This document shows positions 33,784 to 42,394 of a stretch of 64,000 bases of DNA, piece after piece. The notes under the pieces were generated by a model. It made no database searches and was not told the origin of the DNA. It saw nothing but the letters and a program-made list of their open reading frames with translations. The stretch's first letter is position 1. Each line of letters opens with the position of its first letter. The position numbers and the translations under genes are program-made. The stretch covers positions 3,052,501-3,116,500 of the forward strand of contig NZ_CP034447.1 of NCBI RefSeq assembly GCF_003952485.1, read 5' to 3'. This DNA comes from Mesorhizobium sp. M1E.F.Ca.ET.045.02.1.1. Lineage in GTDB: Bacteria; Pseudomonadota; Alphaproteobacteria; Rhizobiales; Rhizobiaceae.

Positions 33784-34239
33784 TCAGGCTGAGCTGGTGG
33801 CTGTCGGCAGGTGACTGCGAACCCAGTTGACGATCTGGCCGGTGCTCATCGCCCCCGATATGCGCGCGATCTCCCGCTGATGGCGAAAAAGGATCATGGT
33901 CGGGATACCGCGAATGCCGAGCCTGACCGCGGCCGACTGCTCCGCGTCCGAATTCAGCTTGATCAGGCGGATGTCAGGCTCGAGCGCCCTGGCGGCAGCT
34001 TCATAGGCTGGCGCCATCATCTTGCATGGACCGCACCATGGGGCCCAGACGTCGACAAGAACAGGCAAACTGCCGCGACCGATCTGACGGTCGAAGTTCA
34101 CCGCGTCAATGTCTTCCGGGTGCCCCGAAAAAAGCCTTGTGCCACACTTTCCGCATTTCGCGTCGCTGCCTTTTCGGGTGAGCGGCAGGCGATTGATCGC
34201 ACCACATTTGGTGCAAACCACCAGGTTCTCCTGTGTCAT
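33784..34239 (-). CDS. trxC: Thioredoxin 2
   Basis: 151 residues. An N-terminal zinc-ribbon (C9/C12 and C29/C32) is followed by a thioredoxin fold with active site W68-C69-G-P-C72 and cis-Pro region GIPTMILF. Cytoplasmic disulfide reductase with an oxidative-stress bias. It overlaps the end of the P-type ATPase gene by 4 nt (ATGA), so the two are translationally coupled. Confidence 0.95.
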   Translation of the reverse strand: MTQENLVVCTKCGAINRLPLTRKGSDAKCGKCGTRLFSGHPEDIDAVNFDRQIGRGSLPVLVDVWAPWCGPCKMMAPAYEAAARALEPDIRLIKLNSDAEQSAAVRLGIRGIPTMILFRHQREIARISGAMSTGQIVNWVRSHLPTATSSA

Positions 34240-36179
34240 GGCCTTTCAGCTTTCCTAGCTCGGTCGTGTTCGAAATGCCCGTCGCCAAGCGCACGCAATG
34301 CATTGAGGATGACGGCGACGTCTATGCCCTCCTGAAGCAGGGCTCCCACCACCGGCGTTATCTGCCCCATGGCGGCTGAGATCATCGCTGCGCCCGAGAG
34401 CGCCAACCCGACAACGATACTCTGCAGGGCGATCCGGCGCGTACGCCTGGCGATCCGTAATGCTTCCGAAACAGGCTGCAGCCTGTCGGTCAGCACGACG
34501 ACATCCGCTGCTTCCGACGAAGCCGTTCCGCCGCGAGCCCCCATGGCAATGCCCACCGTCGCGGCGGCAAGGGCAGGGGCGTCGTTGATGCCGTCGCCCA
34601 CCATCATCGCCGGCGCCGTCGCCTTCTCGGCCTCGACAGTTGCGACCTTGTCCGCCGGCGTGGCATCGGCAAAGACGGCATCGAGATCGAGCGAAGCGGA
34701 AACCCTTTCCGCCGCCACGCCGTCGTCACCGGTGAGCATGACTATTCGGGTGACCCCAACCGAACGCAAAGCGTCGACGGCGTCGCGGGCATCCTGGCGC
34801 AGGGCGTCTCCGAATGTGAAAATACCGGCAAGCCGGCCATCGAGAGCCAGAAACACCCTGAGCACCTGAGCGTTGCGATACCGTTCCTCGCCGGCCGTCG
34901 CCCACTGAGGCAGTGGCCCGTCCCCAAGGACGAGCGACCTCGACCCTGCCGCGACCCATGTTCGATCGATCCGACCCTTCAGGCCTTCTCCGCGATGTTC
35001 GTGAACGTCATGAGGCTGGGAAAGCGCCAGGTTCCCATGGCGAGCGATACGGACAATCGAATCCGCGAGGACATGGTGCGAAGCCTGTTCCAGCGAAGCC
35101 AGCAGTCGCAGCAATTCATTGGCTTCCCGGTCCGGAGCGACGTCGATCTCGATGAGCTCGGCGCCGCCGATCGTCAAGGTGCCGGTCTTGTCGAAGATCG
35201 CGGTGCGTATCTGAGCGAGCGCCTCCACCGCCGTGCTGCCCTTCATCAGGATGCCGGCGCGGGCAGCACGTGATACGCCGCCGATGAATGCGACGGGTGC
35301 CGCGAGGATCAGTGGACAAGGGGTTGCGACCACCAGAACGGCGAGCGCACGGACCGGATCATCGGAAACGTACCAGGCGATGCCGGCGATCAGAAGCGTG
35401 AGCGGAAGGAGCAGCAGCGCGAAGCGATCGGCAATGCGTATGAATGGCGCCTTGGCGGTCTGCGCGGCAGCGACCATGCGCACGATCGCGGCATAGGTGC
35501 TCTTGTCGGCGATAGCCGATGCCCGCATGACAAAAGCCTCGCCGGCGTTGACGGTGCCGCTGCGCAACGCGTCGCCGGCGCTGCGCCGCTCCGGCAACGG
35601 CTCTCCGCTGACAGTTGATTCATCGAGGAGCGCCGACGTATCGATCAGGATGCCGTCGACGGGCAGCAACTCGCCGGCCCGCACCAACAGCTCGTCGCCG
35701 ACCGCCACCTGCTCGACTGGAACGGTCTCCGTCCCCTCGCAGGACTTTCGATGCGCAAACCGCGGCGCCCGATCGGTCAAGGCCCTGAGGTTCCGCTCCG
35801 CCCGCCCGCGCGCAACGTCTTCGAGAACTGTGCCGCCGGCATACATGATGGCGACAACCACCGCCGCCAAGGCCTGCCCAAGCAGCAGCGCCGCCGACAT
35901 CGAAACCAGCGCGATCGCATCGACGCCGACCCGTCCGATCCAGAAATCCCGCAGGATGGAAATGGCAAGCATCACAACGACGGGCAGGGTCGCCGCCGCC
36001 CAGATTGCGTTGGGAGAGATGGGGCCCATGGGAGAGATGGGGCCGATGGGAGAGACGGGGCCGATGGGAGAGATGGGGCCGATGCCGCTTCGCCAGACAC
36101 CCAGCCCAAGCGCCAGGCCCACAACGGCGACGGCCAGCAGCGCGCGCCGCAGCACGGACTCGTTCACGGCGGCAGCCAT
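34236..36179 (-). CDS. Heavy-metal P1B-type ATPase with hexapeptide-repeat insert
   Basis: 647 residues. Actuator TVSGEPLPE, metal-path motif T-P-C288-P-L in the membrane, phosphorylation site FDKTGTLT (D330), and GDGINDAPAL are present. It has no N-terminal metal-binding domain. TPC instead of CPC or SPC makes the metal uncertain (Zn, Cd, Co or Cu). Residues 33-56 are four IGPISP-type hexapeptides encoded by an 18-bp tandem repeat, between the first and second helices. The start ATG 36179 overlaps the DUF302 stop (TGATG); a longer frame to 36722 overlaps DUF302 and is rejected. Confidence 0.9.
   Translation of the reverse strand: MAAAVNESVLRRALLAVAVVGLALGLGVWRSGIGPISPIGPVSPIGPISPMGPISPNAIWAAATLPVVVMLAISILRDFWIGRVGVDAIALVSMSAALLLGQALAAVVVAIMYAGGTVLEDVARGRAERNLRALTDRAPRFAHRKSCEGTETVPVEQVAVGDELLVRAGELLPVDGILIDTSALLDESTVSGEPLPERRSAGDALRSGTVNAGEAFVMRASAIADKSTYAAIVRMVAAAQTAKAPFIRIADRFALLLLPLTLLIAGIAWYVSDDPVRALAVLVVATPCPLILAAPVAFIGGVSRAARAGILMKGSTAVEALAQIRTAIFDKTGTLTIGGAELIEIDVAPDREANELLRLLASLEQASHHVLADSIVRIARHGNLALSQPHDVHEHRGEGLKGRIDRTWVAAGSRSLVLGDGPLPQWATAGEERYRNAQVLRVFLALDGRLAGIFTFGDALRQDARDAVDALRSVGVTRIVMLTGDDGVAAERVSASLDLDAVFADATPADKVATVEAEKATAPAMMVGDGINDAPALAAATVGIAMGARGGTASSEAADVVVLTDRLQPVSEALRIARRTRRIALQSIVVGLALSGAAMISAAMGQITPVVGALLQEGIDVAVILNALRALGDGHFEHDRARKAERP
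36012..36083 (-). repeat. In-frame 18-bp minisatellite, four units
   Basis: Four back-to-back 18-nt units differing at two positions (GGGAGAGATGGGGCCGAT type). They encode IGPISP, IGPVSP, IGPISP and MGPISP in the ATPase. The unit length is a multiple of three, so unit loss or gain keeps the frame. Confidence 0.95.
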
Positions 36180-36565
36180 CAAAGTTCGCCGATCGTCTCC
36201 TGCAGCAACAGCCGAACGTCCTTTGCCGTCGCGGCAAGCTTCGGGTTGTCGATCGCACCCATCGCGGCCATGGGATCGATGGCCGCGACCTCGATCTTGC
36301 CGGGCGCGATCTCGGTCACGATCACATTGCAGGGCAGCATGGCGCCAATCTTGTCCTCGGCCTGCAGCGCGCGCCACGCGAAATGCGGATTGCAGGCGCC
36401 CAGGATCATGTATGGCTTGAAGTCCACGCCCAGCTTGACCTTCATCGTGTGCTGGACATCGATCCTCGTCAGGATGCCGAAGCCCTTGCCCGCGAGCTTC
36501 CTGGTCACGTGTTCGATCCCCGCCGCGAACGGCATGTCGAGGGTTTTGCTGAAATAATAGCTCAT
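36179..36565 (-). CDS. DUF302 family protein
   Basis: 128 residues. DUF302 signature: YYFSKTLDMPFAAGIEHVTRKLAGKGFGILTRIDVQ, KPYMILGACNPHFAWRAL, LPCNVIVTEIAPGKIEVAAIDP. A conserved Cys (GACNP) and another in LPCNV are seen. The family is linked to metal or redox stress but has no known reaction. First gene of the unit with the P1B ATPase and trxC. A variant box lies 70 bp upstream. Confidence 0.88.
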   Translation of the reverse strand: MSYYFSKTLDMPFAAGIEHVTRKLAGKGFGILTRIDVQHTMKVKLGVDFKPYMILGACNPHFAWRALQAEDKIGAMLPCNVIVTEIAPGKIEVAAIDPMAAMGAIDNPKLAATAKDVRLLLQETIGEL

Positions 36566-36628
36566 CGGGTTCTCCTCGGATTGTGAGGCGTTTGGCGCCA
36601 GCTAGCCGCAAGAGGCTGGATGGCGCTT

Positions 36629-36642
36629 TGATCCAGCGCAAT
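36629..36642 (-). promoter_or_regulatory. Variant FNR/FixK-like box between divergent genes
   Basis: TTGATCCAGCGCAA keeps the left half-site; the right is CGCAA. It is 70 bp from DUF302 and 53 bp from the acyl-CoA synthetase start. The same variant (TTGATTCAGCGCAA) occurs at 41475. Confidence 0.45.
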
Positions 36643-36688
36643 GAATGCTTGGCGCCTTTGGTGAATGTGGCGGCAAGGAGCTTCCGGA

Positions 36689-39370
36689 ATGACGATACGA
36701 AATCTTGAATACGCCGTCTCACCGAGATCCGTCGCCGTCATCGGCGCGTCCACGCGCGTCGGCTCGGTCGGCCGCGTCGTCTTTGACAACATCGTCAGCG
36801 ATGGCTTCGAAGGCGAGACCTGGCCAGTCAACCCGAAATACTCAGAGGTCGCCGGTCACCGCTGTTATGCAACGCTTGCCGATCTTCCGGGCATTCCCGA
36901 TCTGGCCGTGATCGTGACCCCGCCCGACACCGTTCCCGGCATCGTGCGCGACCTGGCCGAGAAAGGCACGCGCGCAGCGGTCGTCATCACCGCGGGGCTG
37001 ACGCGCGACAACGGTCTGCGCCAGGCGATGCTCGATGCAGCCAAACCCTCGCTCATGCGGATCATCGGGCCGAACACAGTCGGGCTGATGGTCCCGCCGG
37101 CAAAACTCAACGCCAGTTTCGCTCACATGCCGGCGAGGCCCGGCAACATCGCCCTGGTCTCGCAATCCGGGGCGATCGCCACGTCACTGATCGACTGGGC
37201 GGCCGAAAACGATGTCGGCTTTTCCCGGATCATCTCGCTCGGAGACATGGCCGACGTCGATGTCGGCGACTGCCTCGACATGCTGGCGGGCGATTTTCAC
37301 ACGCGAGCGATCGTGATGTATCTCGAAACCATACCCAATCCGCGCAAGTTCATGTCGGCCGCGAGGGCGGCGGCGCGGCTCAAGCCGGTCATTGCCATCA
37401 AACCCGGCCGACACGAACAGGCGGCCAAGGCGGCGGCGACGCACACCGGAGCGCTTTCGGGCGCGGACAGGGTCGTGGAAGCGGCTCTGCGAAGGGCAGG
37501 GGTGCTGCGGGTGAGAGATCTCGCCGAACTGCTCGATGCCGCCGAGACGATCGCGCGCTATTCGCCGCTTGAGCGGACCCGCGTCGGCATCGTCACCAAC
37601 GGCGGCGGCGCCGGGGTCCTTGCGATCGACAAGCTGATCGACCGCGGAGGCGAATTGGCCGCGCTTTCACCGCTGACGATCGAGCGGCTGAACGGGGTTC
37701 TGCCGCCGACCTGGTCGCATGCAAACCCCGTCGACATCGTGGGCGATGCGGCACCGGAACGCTATCAAGCGGCGCTCGAAGCCTTGTCGGCGGATCCGGG
37801 AACGGACGTCATCCTGGTCATGAACTGTCCGACCGGGCTCGGTTCCTCGCCCGACGCGGCCAGGAAGGTGGCCGAGCTTGGCGATGAGGGCGAGATCGGA
37901 GGAAAGCCGCTCCTCGGCTGCTGGCTCGGCGAGCATACCGCGCGCGAAGGCCGGCGCATCCTGACGGAAGCCGGCATTGCGAGCTTCGAAACACCGGAGG
38001 ATGCGGCGATCGCGGCGTCCTATCTCGGCGAATGGTCACGGGCCCAGCGGGCGCTCTTGCGGACTCCCTCGAGCCAGGACGGAGGCGCCGCCGACGGCAA
38101 GGCGACGGTGCATGCCATCTTCCGGCAAGTGGCAAGCGAAGGGCGGCGCATGCTGACCGAACCGGAAGCAAAGGCCGCGATCGCCGCCTATGGCATTCCG
38201 GTGCCCCGAACCGTTGTTGCCAACTCGACCCCCGAGGTGGCGGAGGCAGCCGGCCAGCTTCTCGAAAGCGCCGAGCGGGTGGTCGTCAAACTGCTGTCGA
38301 AGGCGGTCTCGCACAAGTCGGACGTCGGCGGCGTGGTGCTCGACATTGCGACCGCCGCGGAGGCCGGAGAGGCCGCGAAGTCGATCGAAACACGCCTGCG
38401 CGCACAGGCGCCGGGGACAAAGGCGGACGGATACACCGTGCAAACCATGGTCGTGCGCAAGCACGCGCAGGAGCTCATTTTGGGCATGAACCTGGACCCG
38501 ATGTTCGGCCCGGTCCTGCTTTTTGGCGCCGGCGGCACGGCGGTCGAGGTTCTGAACGATACCGCCATTGCGCTGCCGCCGCTCGACGACGTGCTGGCCG
38601 GAGATCTGATCGACGCGACGCGAATAGGCCGCCTGCTCGCCGGCTATCGCGACCGCAAGCCGGCAGATCGTGCCGCGATCGTTGCCGCTCTGAACGGCTT
38701 GTCGCGGATGACCATCGACTTCCCTTGCCTGACCTCCCTGGACATCAATCCCCTGTTGGGCGATGCCGCGGGCGTGATTGCCCTGGACGCCCGCATCGAA
38801 ATCGACCCGCGACGGGTGGATGAACCGGCGCCGAACCCGGCTCTGGCCATAAGACCCTATCCGTCGGGATGGAGCCGGAATCTTCTGTCGGACGGCATGT
38901 CCTTGCACATCCGGCCGATCTTGCCGGCGGACGTAGCGCTTTATCCCGCGTTCCTGGCCAGGATTTCCCCCGACGACCTGCGGCTGCGTTTCCTCTCGCC
39001 GCGCAGGAATTTTCCGGACCAGATGCTGAAACGGCTCACGCAGCTCGACTACGACCGCGACATCGCCTTCGTCGCGCTCGAAAAGGACACGGGAGCGCTC
39101 GCCGGTATCGGCAGGCTCTCCTGCGACCCGGATCACAGGACCGGCGAATATGCCCTGCTCGTACGATCGGACCTGCAGGGGCATGGGCTGGGATGGAACC
39201 TGCTGAAGCAGATCATCGACTATGCGAGGGCCGAACGCATCGGCCGGATCGAGGGCATAATCCTCAACGAAAATCGCAAGATGCTCACAATGTGCGGGGA
39301 GTTTGGCTTCTCGGTTGCGCATCACCCCAGCGAGCCCGGCCTGTCGGTGGCGACGCTGGAGATCGGGTGA
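36689..39370 (+). CDS. Acyl-CoA synthetase (ADP-forming type)/GNAT acetyltransferase, Pat-like
   Basis: 893 residues. An NDP-forming acetyl-CoA ligase-like part (CoA-binding VAVIGASTRVGSVGRVVFDN, then succinyl-CoA-ligase-like and ATP-grasp-like domains to about 700) is fused to a C-terminal GNAT domain (about 735-890, LLVRSDLQGHGLGWNLLKQII). This order matches the Pat/YfiQ protein lysine acetyltransferases that acetylate and silence acetyl-CoA synthetase and others. AAGGAG lies 8 nt before ATG 36689. It could link acetyl-CoA status with the low-oxygen regulon. Confidence 0.9.
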   Translation: MTIRNLEYAVSPRSVAVIGASTRVGSVGRVVFDNIVSDGFEGETWPVNPKYSEVAGHRCYATLADLPGIPDLAVIVTPPDTVPGIVRDLAEKGTRAAVVITAGLTRDNGLRQAMLDAAKPSLMRIIGPNTVGLMVPPAKLNASFAHMPARPGNIALVSQSGAIATSLIDWAAENDVGFSRIISLGDMADVDVGDCLDMLAGDFHTRAIVMYLETIPNPRKFMSAARAAARLKPVIAIKPGRHEQAAKAAATHTGALSGADRVVEAALRRAGVLRVRDLAELLDAAETIARYSPLERTRVGIVTNGGGAGVLAIDKLIDRGGELAALSPLTIERLNGVLPPTWSHANPVDIVGDAAPERYQAALEALSADPGTDVILVMNCPTGLGSSPDAARKVAELGDEGEIGGKPLLGCWLGEHTAREGRRILTEAGIASFETPEDAAIAASYLGEWSRAQRALLRTPSSQDGGAADGKATVHAIFRQVASEGRRMLTEPEAKAAIAAYGIPVPRTVVANSTPEVAEAAGQLLESAERVVVKLLSKAVSHKSDVGGVVLDIATAAEAGEAAKSIETRLRAQAPGTKADGYTVQTMVVRKHAQELILGMNLDPMFGPVLLFGAGGTAVEVLNDTAIALPPLDDVLAGDLIDATRIGRLLAGYRDRKPADRAAIVAALNGLSRMTIDFPCLTSLDINPLLGDAAGVIALDARIEIDPRRVDEPAPNPALAIRPYPSGWSRNLLSDGMSLHIRPILPADVALYPAFLARISPDDLRLRFLSPRRNFPDQMLKRLTQLDYDRDIAFVALEKDTGALAGIGRLSCDPDHRTGEYALLVRSDLQGHGLGWNLLKQIIDYARAERIGRIEGIILNENRKMLTMCGEFGFSVAHHPSEPGLSVATLEIG

Positions 39371-39394
39371 GCGGCGGCTTCCTTATGCCGCCGC
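39371..39394. terminator. Hairpin between convergent genes
   Basis: GCGGCGGC / GCCGCCGC, 8-bp stem and 8-nt loop, fills the 12-nt gap between two convergent genes and runs into the end of the minus-strand gene. Confidence 0.4.
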
Positions 39395-40924
39395 GGCCGC
39401 GGTTGCGCTCTCGACGAGAACCCGCATCTCCGCGACGATTTCAGCGATATTGCGATCGGCTTCGATCCTGCGCCAACCCAACGATCCGGGATCGCGCTGC
39501 AATTGCCGCGACAGGATGTCGATCGTGGCATCGGAAGGGCCACCCTTGCGCTCGCTGACCCGACGCCACAGGACCGACGGATTGGCCGACAGCCAAAATC
39601 CCGCAAACGGAACCTTTATCTCCCTTGCGGCGCGCTCGATCCTGTCGCGATCGTCCGGGTTGTCGAAAACGGCGTCGGCGACGACTGAGCCGCCTTCGGC
39701 GAGGATCAGCTCCGCGCGCCACGCGATCTGGCGATAGACGCGTTCCGACACGCCAGGCCGGTAGGCCTTGTCCGGCAGCCTTGTCTCCGCGGCCACCCCG
39801 TGCATGGCCTTGCGGATGCGATCGCTCTCGACGACCCGGGCGCCTGGGGCCGCGCCGATGTGGGGGGCGAGCGCCTCGGCGACCGTCGTCTTGCCTGAGC
39901 CGCTCAGTCCGCCGATCGCAATGAGCCGCGGCGGCGTTTCGGTCAGCAAGGCTCGGGCGAGCTCGAAATAGGATCGCGCTTCGGCGATCAGCTCCGTGGC
40001 GTTGGAGCTGCCTTCCTCGACCTGCGTTGCCGTGACATGCGCGCGCACCGCCGCCCGCACCGCCATGAAGAACGGCAGCAGGATAAAGCCGTCTTCGTCG
40101 TCGGCGTCGTCGAGATATCGGTTCATCACCAGATTGGCGAATTGAGGAAAACCGCGATGCCACAGATCCATCAACAGAAATGCGAGGTCGTAGAGCACGT
40201 CGACGGTGGCGATCCGGTCGTTGAATTCGATGCAGTCGAACAGGCGAGGCTCGCCGTCGAAGAGGCAGATGTTGCGCAGGTGGAGATCGCCGTGGCAGCG
40301 GCGGACACGGCCTGAAGCCTCGCGCCGGTCAAGCAGGCCGGCATGGCGGGCGAGGGCGGCGCGAAACGCCGCGTCGAGCGTTTCGGTCTCCTCCCGATCG
40401 AACACGTGGCTTGTCGCAAATCCGGCCGAATTGATCTCGAGCACCCCGCCGATGTTCGCCGATCCGGTGCCGGTGTGCATTTCCTGCGTGCCACGATGAT
40501 ATTGCGCGATCATGCGCGCGGCTTCCGTCATCAGCGCAGGTGTCAATTCGCCCGCGGTCGCCATTCGGTCGAGAAGTTGCGACTGATCGAAACGGACCAT
40601 CTCGATGACGGCATCGACCAGCTCTCCCGGTCCGTCCATGGCGAGCCGGTCTCCGTCCCGCATTATGCGCCGCACCTGAAGGTAAAGGCCGGGCGCCGTC
40701 CTGGAGTTGAGCTCCACCTCCTTTTCGCACGCGCTGAGCCGAAGCTCCGGTGTCGAAAAATCGACATAGGGCAGCTTCACCGCCCGCTTCAGTTTGAAGG
40801 CGCGTCGCCCGACAAGGAAAATCCGAGAGATGTGGGTTTCGATCGCCTCAACGGCTCCTGCCTCGCCATAGGCGGCGGGATCCTTCAGCATTTCGACCAC
40901 GGCATCCTGGTTCTCAACGATCAT
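39383..40924 (-). CDS. Aminoglycoside phosphotransferase-like / P-loop kinase fusion
   Basis: 513 residues. The N-terminal two thirds resembles an APH/choline-kinase fold with catalytic CHGDLHLRNI and metal-binding FDCIEFND. The C-terminal third is an AAA_33-type P-loop kinase with Walker A GGLSGSGKTT. This two-domain arrangement is widespread in proteobacteria, but its small-molecule substrate is not known to me; antibiotic resistance is not implied. It reads away from a cytochrome c gene with a 63-nt gap. Confidence 0.82.
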   Translation of the reverse strand: MIVENQDAVVEMLKDPAAYGEAGAVEAIETHISRIFLVGRRAFKLKRAVKLPYVDFSTPELRLSACEKEVELNSRTAPGLYLQVRRIMRDGDRLAMDGPGELVDAVIEMVRFDQSQLLDRMATAGELTPALMTEAARMIAQYHRGTQEMHTGTGSANIGGVLEINSAGFATSHVFDREETETLDAAFRAALARHAGLLDRREASGRVRRCHGDLHLRNICLFDGEPRLFDCIEFNDRIATVDVLYDLAFLLMDLWHRGFPQFANLVMNRYLDDADDEDGFILLPFFMAVRAAVRAHVTATQVEEGSSNATELIAEARSYFELARALLTETPPRLIAIGGLSGSGKTTVAEALAPHIGAAPGARVVESDRIRKAMHGVAAETRLPDKAYRPGVSERVYRQIAWRAELILAEGGSVVADAVFDNPDDRDRIERAAREIKVPFAGFWLSANPSVLWRRVSERKGGPSDATIDILSRQLQRDPGSLGWRRIEADRNIAEIVAEMRVLVESATAAAAA

Positions 40925-40987
40925 GGCGCGCGTTCCCGGCCCTGGTTTGCAACATCGTTCGATCCTGCCGGCTGAAACCCATGGGTT

Positions 40988-41389
40988 TTACTGGCGTTGG
41001 AGCGTCTGGACATAACCGGTCAGGTTATGGATGCGTTCCGTGGTGACGGCCTCCCCACCGTAGGGACCGTAGCGTTTCACGTCGTCCGGCAGGAACTGGT
41101 CGCCCCAGACCGGCATCTCGCGCTCGCCGTGCTCCGGTATCATGCCGCGGCCGTCGATCGTCGCGTAGACCCGCCAGTATGGAAATTCCCCGCCATTGCG
41201 GCTCGTCAGCGTCGTCAGATCCGCGGGACGCTTCCGCAACGCGTCGGCCAAGGGTCCGTCGCCCTTGCCGTCCACACCGTGGCAGACCGCGCAGGAGTTC
41301 AGATACTCCTGCTCTCCATTACTCATCTGCTGTGCGGACGAGGCGCTCAGGGTCAGCGCCGCGAAACCCGCCGTAATCCAGAATCTCAT
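40988..41389 (-). CDS. Class I c-type cytochrome
   Basis: 133 residues: a signal peptide (MRFWITAGFAALTLSASSA), one CXXCH haem site (C33-A-V-C36-H37) and a candidate Met ligand (REMPVWGDQF). A periplasmic electron carrier of unknown partner. The FNR-type box at 41443-41456 is 60 bp upstream. Confidence 0.9.
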   Translation of the reverse strand: MRFWITAGFAALTLSASSAQQMSNGEQEYLNSCAVCHGVDGKGDGPLADALRKRPADLTTLTSRNGGEFPYWRVYATIDGRGMIPEHGEREMPVWGDQFLPDDVKRYGPYGGEAVTTERIHNLTGYVQTLQRQ

Positions 41390-41442
41390 TGCTTCGCCTC
41401 CTGTTATCGGTGTCAGGCTAATGCTTGCGGCGCGCGCGCACG

Positions 41443-41456
41443 TTGACCGGGATCAA
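41443..41456 (-). promoter_or_regulatory. FNR/FixK-type box upstream of the cytochrome c gene
   Basis: TTGACCGGGATCAA, one mismatch, centred 60 bp from ATG 41389. Confidence 0.72.
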
Positions 41457-41474
41457 TCTTGCGAGGGGATCGGT

Positions 41475-41488
41475 TTGATTCAGCGCAA
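41475..41488 (+). promoter_or_regulatory. Variant FNR/FixK-like box upstream of the second USP gene
   Basis: TTGATTCAGCGCAA, centred 76 bp before ATG 41558. Same variant form as at 36629. Confidence 0.45.
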
Positions 41489-41557
41489 GGAAGGATTGCG
41501 GCCGGCTCGCTACGTCTACGTCCTTAGTGAACCTCTTTCGGAGAAGGAGCCGCCGCC

Positions 41558-42394
41558 ATGGCATTCAAGACATTGCTCACGGTCACAGGACCGGATCACG
41601 CAGACGATGATCTGAGGCTCGCCACTGGTCTGTGCGAAGAACTCAACGCGCATCTCTCCGTGCTTGTCCTGCTCATGGCCGCGCCCCCTTCGGGCGGAGA
41701 ATATGCAGCGGTCGTCTCGCCAGCCTGGCTCGCGGAGCGCGAAGCCGAAATGGAAATGCTGAAGAGACGCACCTCGGCCGTTTCCAAGTTGCTGTCGGAA
41801 AGCCGCGTATCGGCTGACCTCGCCACCGACTACCCAGAGCAGTCATGGGCGGATGAAGTCATCGGCCGGCGCGCCCGTTACGCCGATCTGGCCATTGTCG
41901 GGCCGGAAATGCTCGCAAGCCACCTGCTCAAGGAGAAGGTCATTGCAGGCGGACTTTTCTCGTCCGGAAAGCCCATCCTGCTGGTCCCCCAGGGCGCGCG
42001 CCCGACGTTGAAACCGAAACGCGTCCTTGTCGCGTGGGACGCCGGCCTGGAAGCCACGCGCGCCGTGCGGGAGTCGCTCGACATGCTGTCAGGCGCCGAT
42101 GAGGTGCGCGTCGTCATGATCGACCCGGTCGAGGACGAACGGCACCATGGAGATGAACCCGGCGCGGACCTGGCCGCCTATCTCGCCCGCCATGGCGTGA
42201 AGGTTACGGTCGAGCGCCTGCCGAGTGCAGACCATTCGATCGCCGATGTCCTTCGCCAGCATGCGGTCGACACCGGCGCCGAACTCATTGTCATGGGAGC
42301 CTACGGTCATTCCAGGCTGCGCGAGCGCATCTTTGGAGGCGTGACCAAGTCGATGATCGAGGACCCGGGCCTACCGATCCTCATGGCTCGTTGA
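41558..42394 (+). CDS. Universal stress protein, tandem UspA domains
   Basis: 278 residues with two Usp domains. The second ends with GAYGHSRLRERIFGGVTKSMIEDP, matching the nucleotide loop of the paralogue at 1269-2093. The N-terminal domain starts MAFKTLLTVTGPDHADDDLRLA. Overall the two paralogues have the same size and layout but clearly different sequences, so the duplication is not recent. GGAG lies upstream of the ATG (GAAGGAGCCGCCGCC). Confidence 0.93.
   Translation: MAFKTLLTVTGPDHADDDLRLATGLCEELNAHLSVLVLLMAAPPSGGEYAAVVSPAWLAEREAEMEMLKRRTSAVSKLLSESRVSADLATDYPEQSWADEVIGRRARYADLAIVGPEMLASHLLKEKVIAGGLFSSGKPILLVPQGARPTLKPKRVLVAWDAGLEATRAVRESLDMLSGADEVRVVMIDPVEDERHHGDEPGADLAAYLARHGVKVTVERLPSADHSIADVLRQHAVDTGAELIVMGAYGHSRLRERIFGGVTKSMIEDPGLPILMAR

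Noticed and set aside
34236..36722. Longer version of the P1B ATPase extending upstream to 36722
   Set aside because: The added part overlaps the whole DUF302 gene in another frame and reads as unlikely protein; ATG 36179 coupled to the DUF302 stop is better.
38036..39325. 429-codon minus-strand frame opposite the Pat-like gene
   Set aside because: The plus-strand product has full family motifs; the antisense frame has none.
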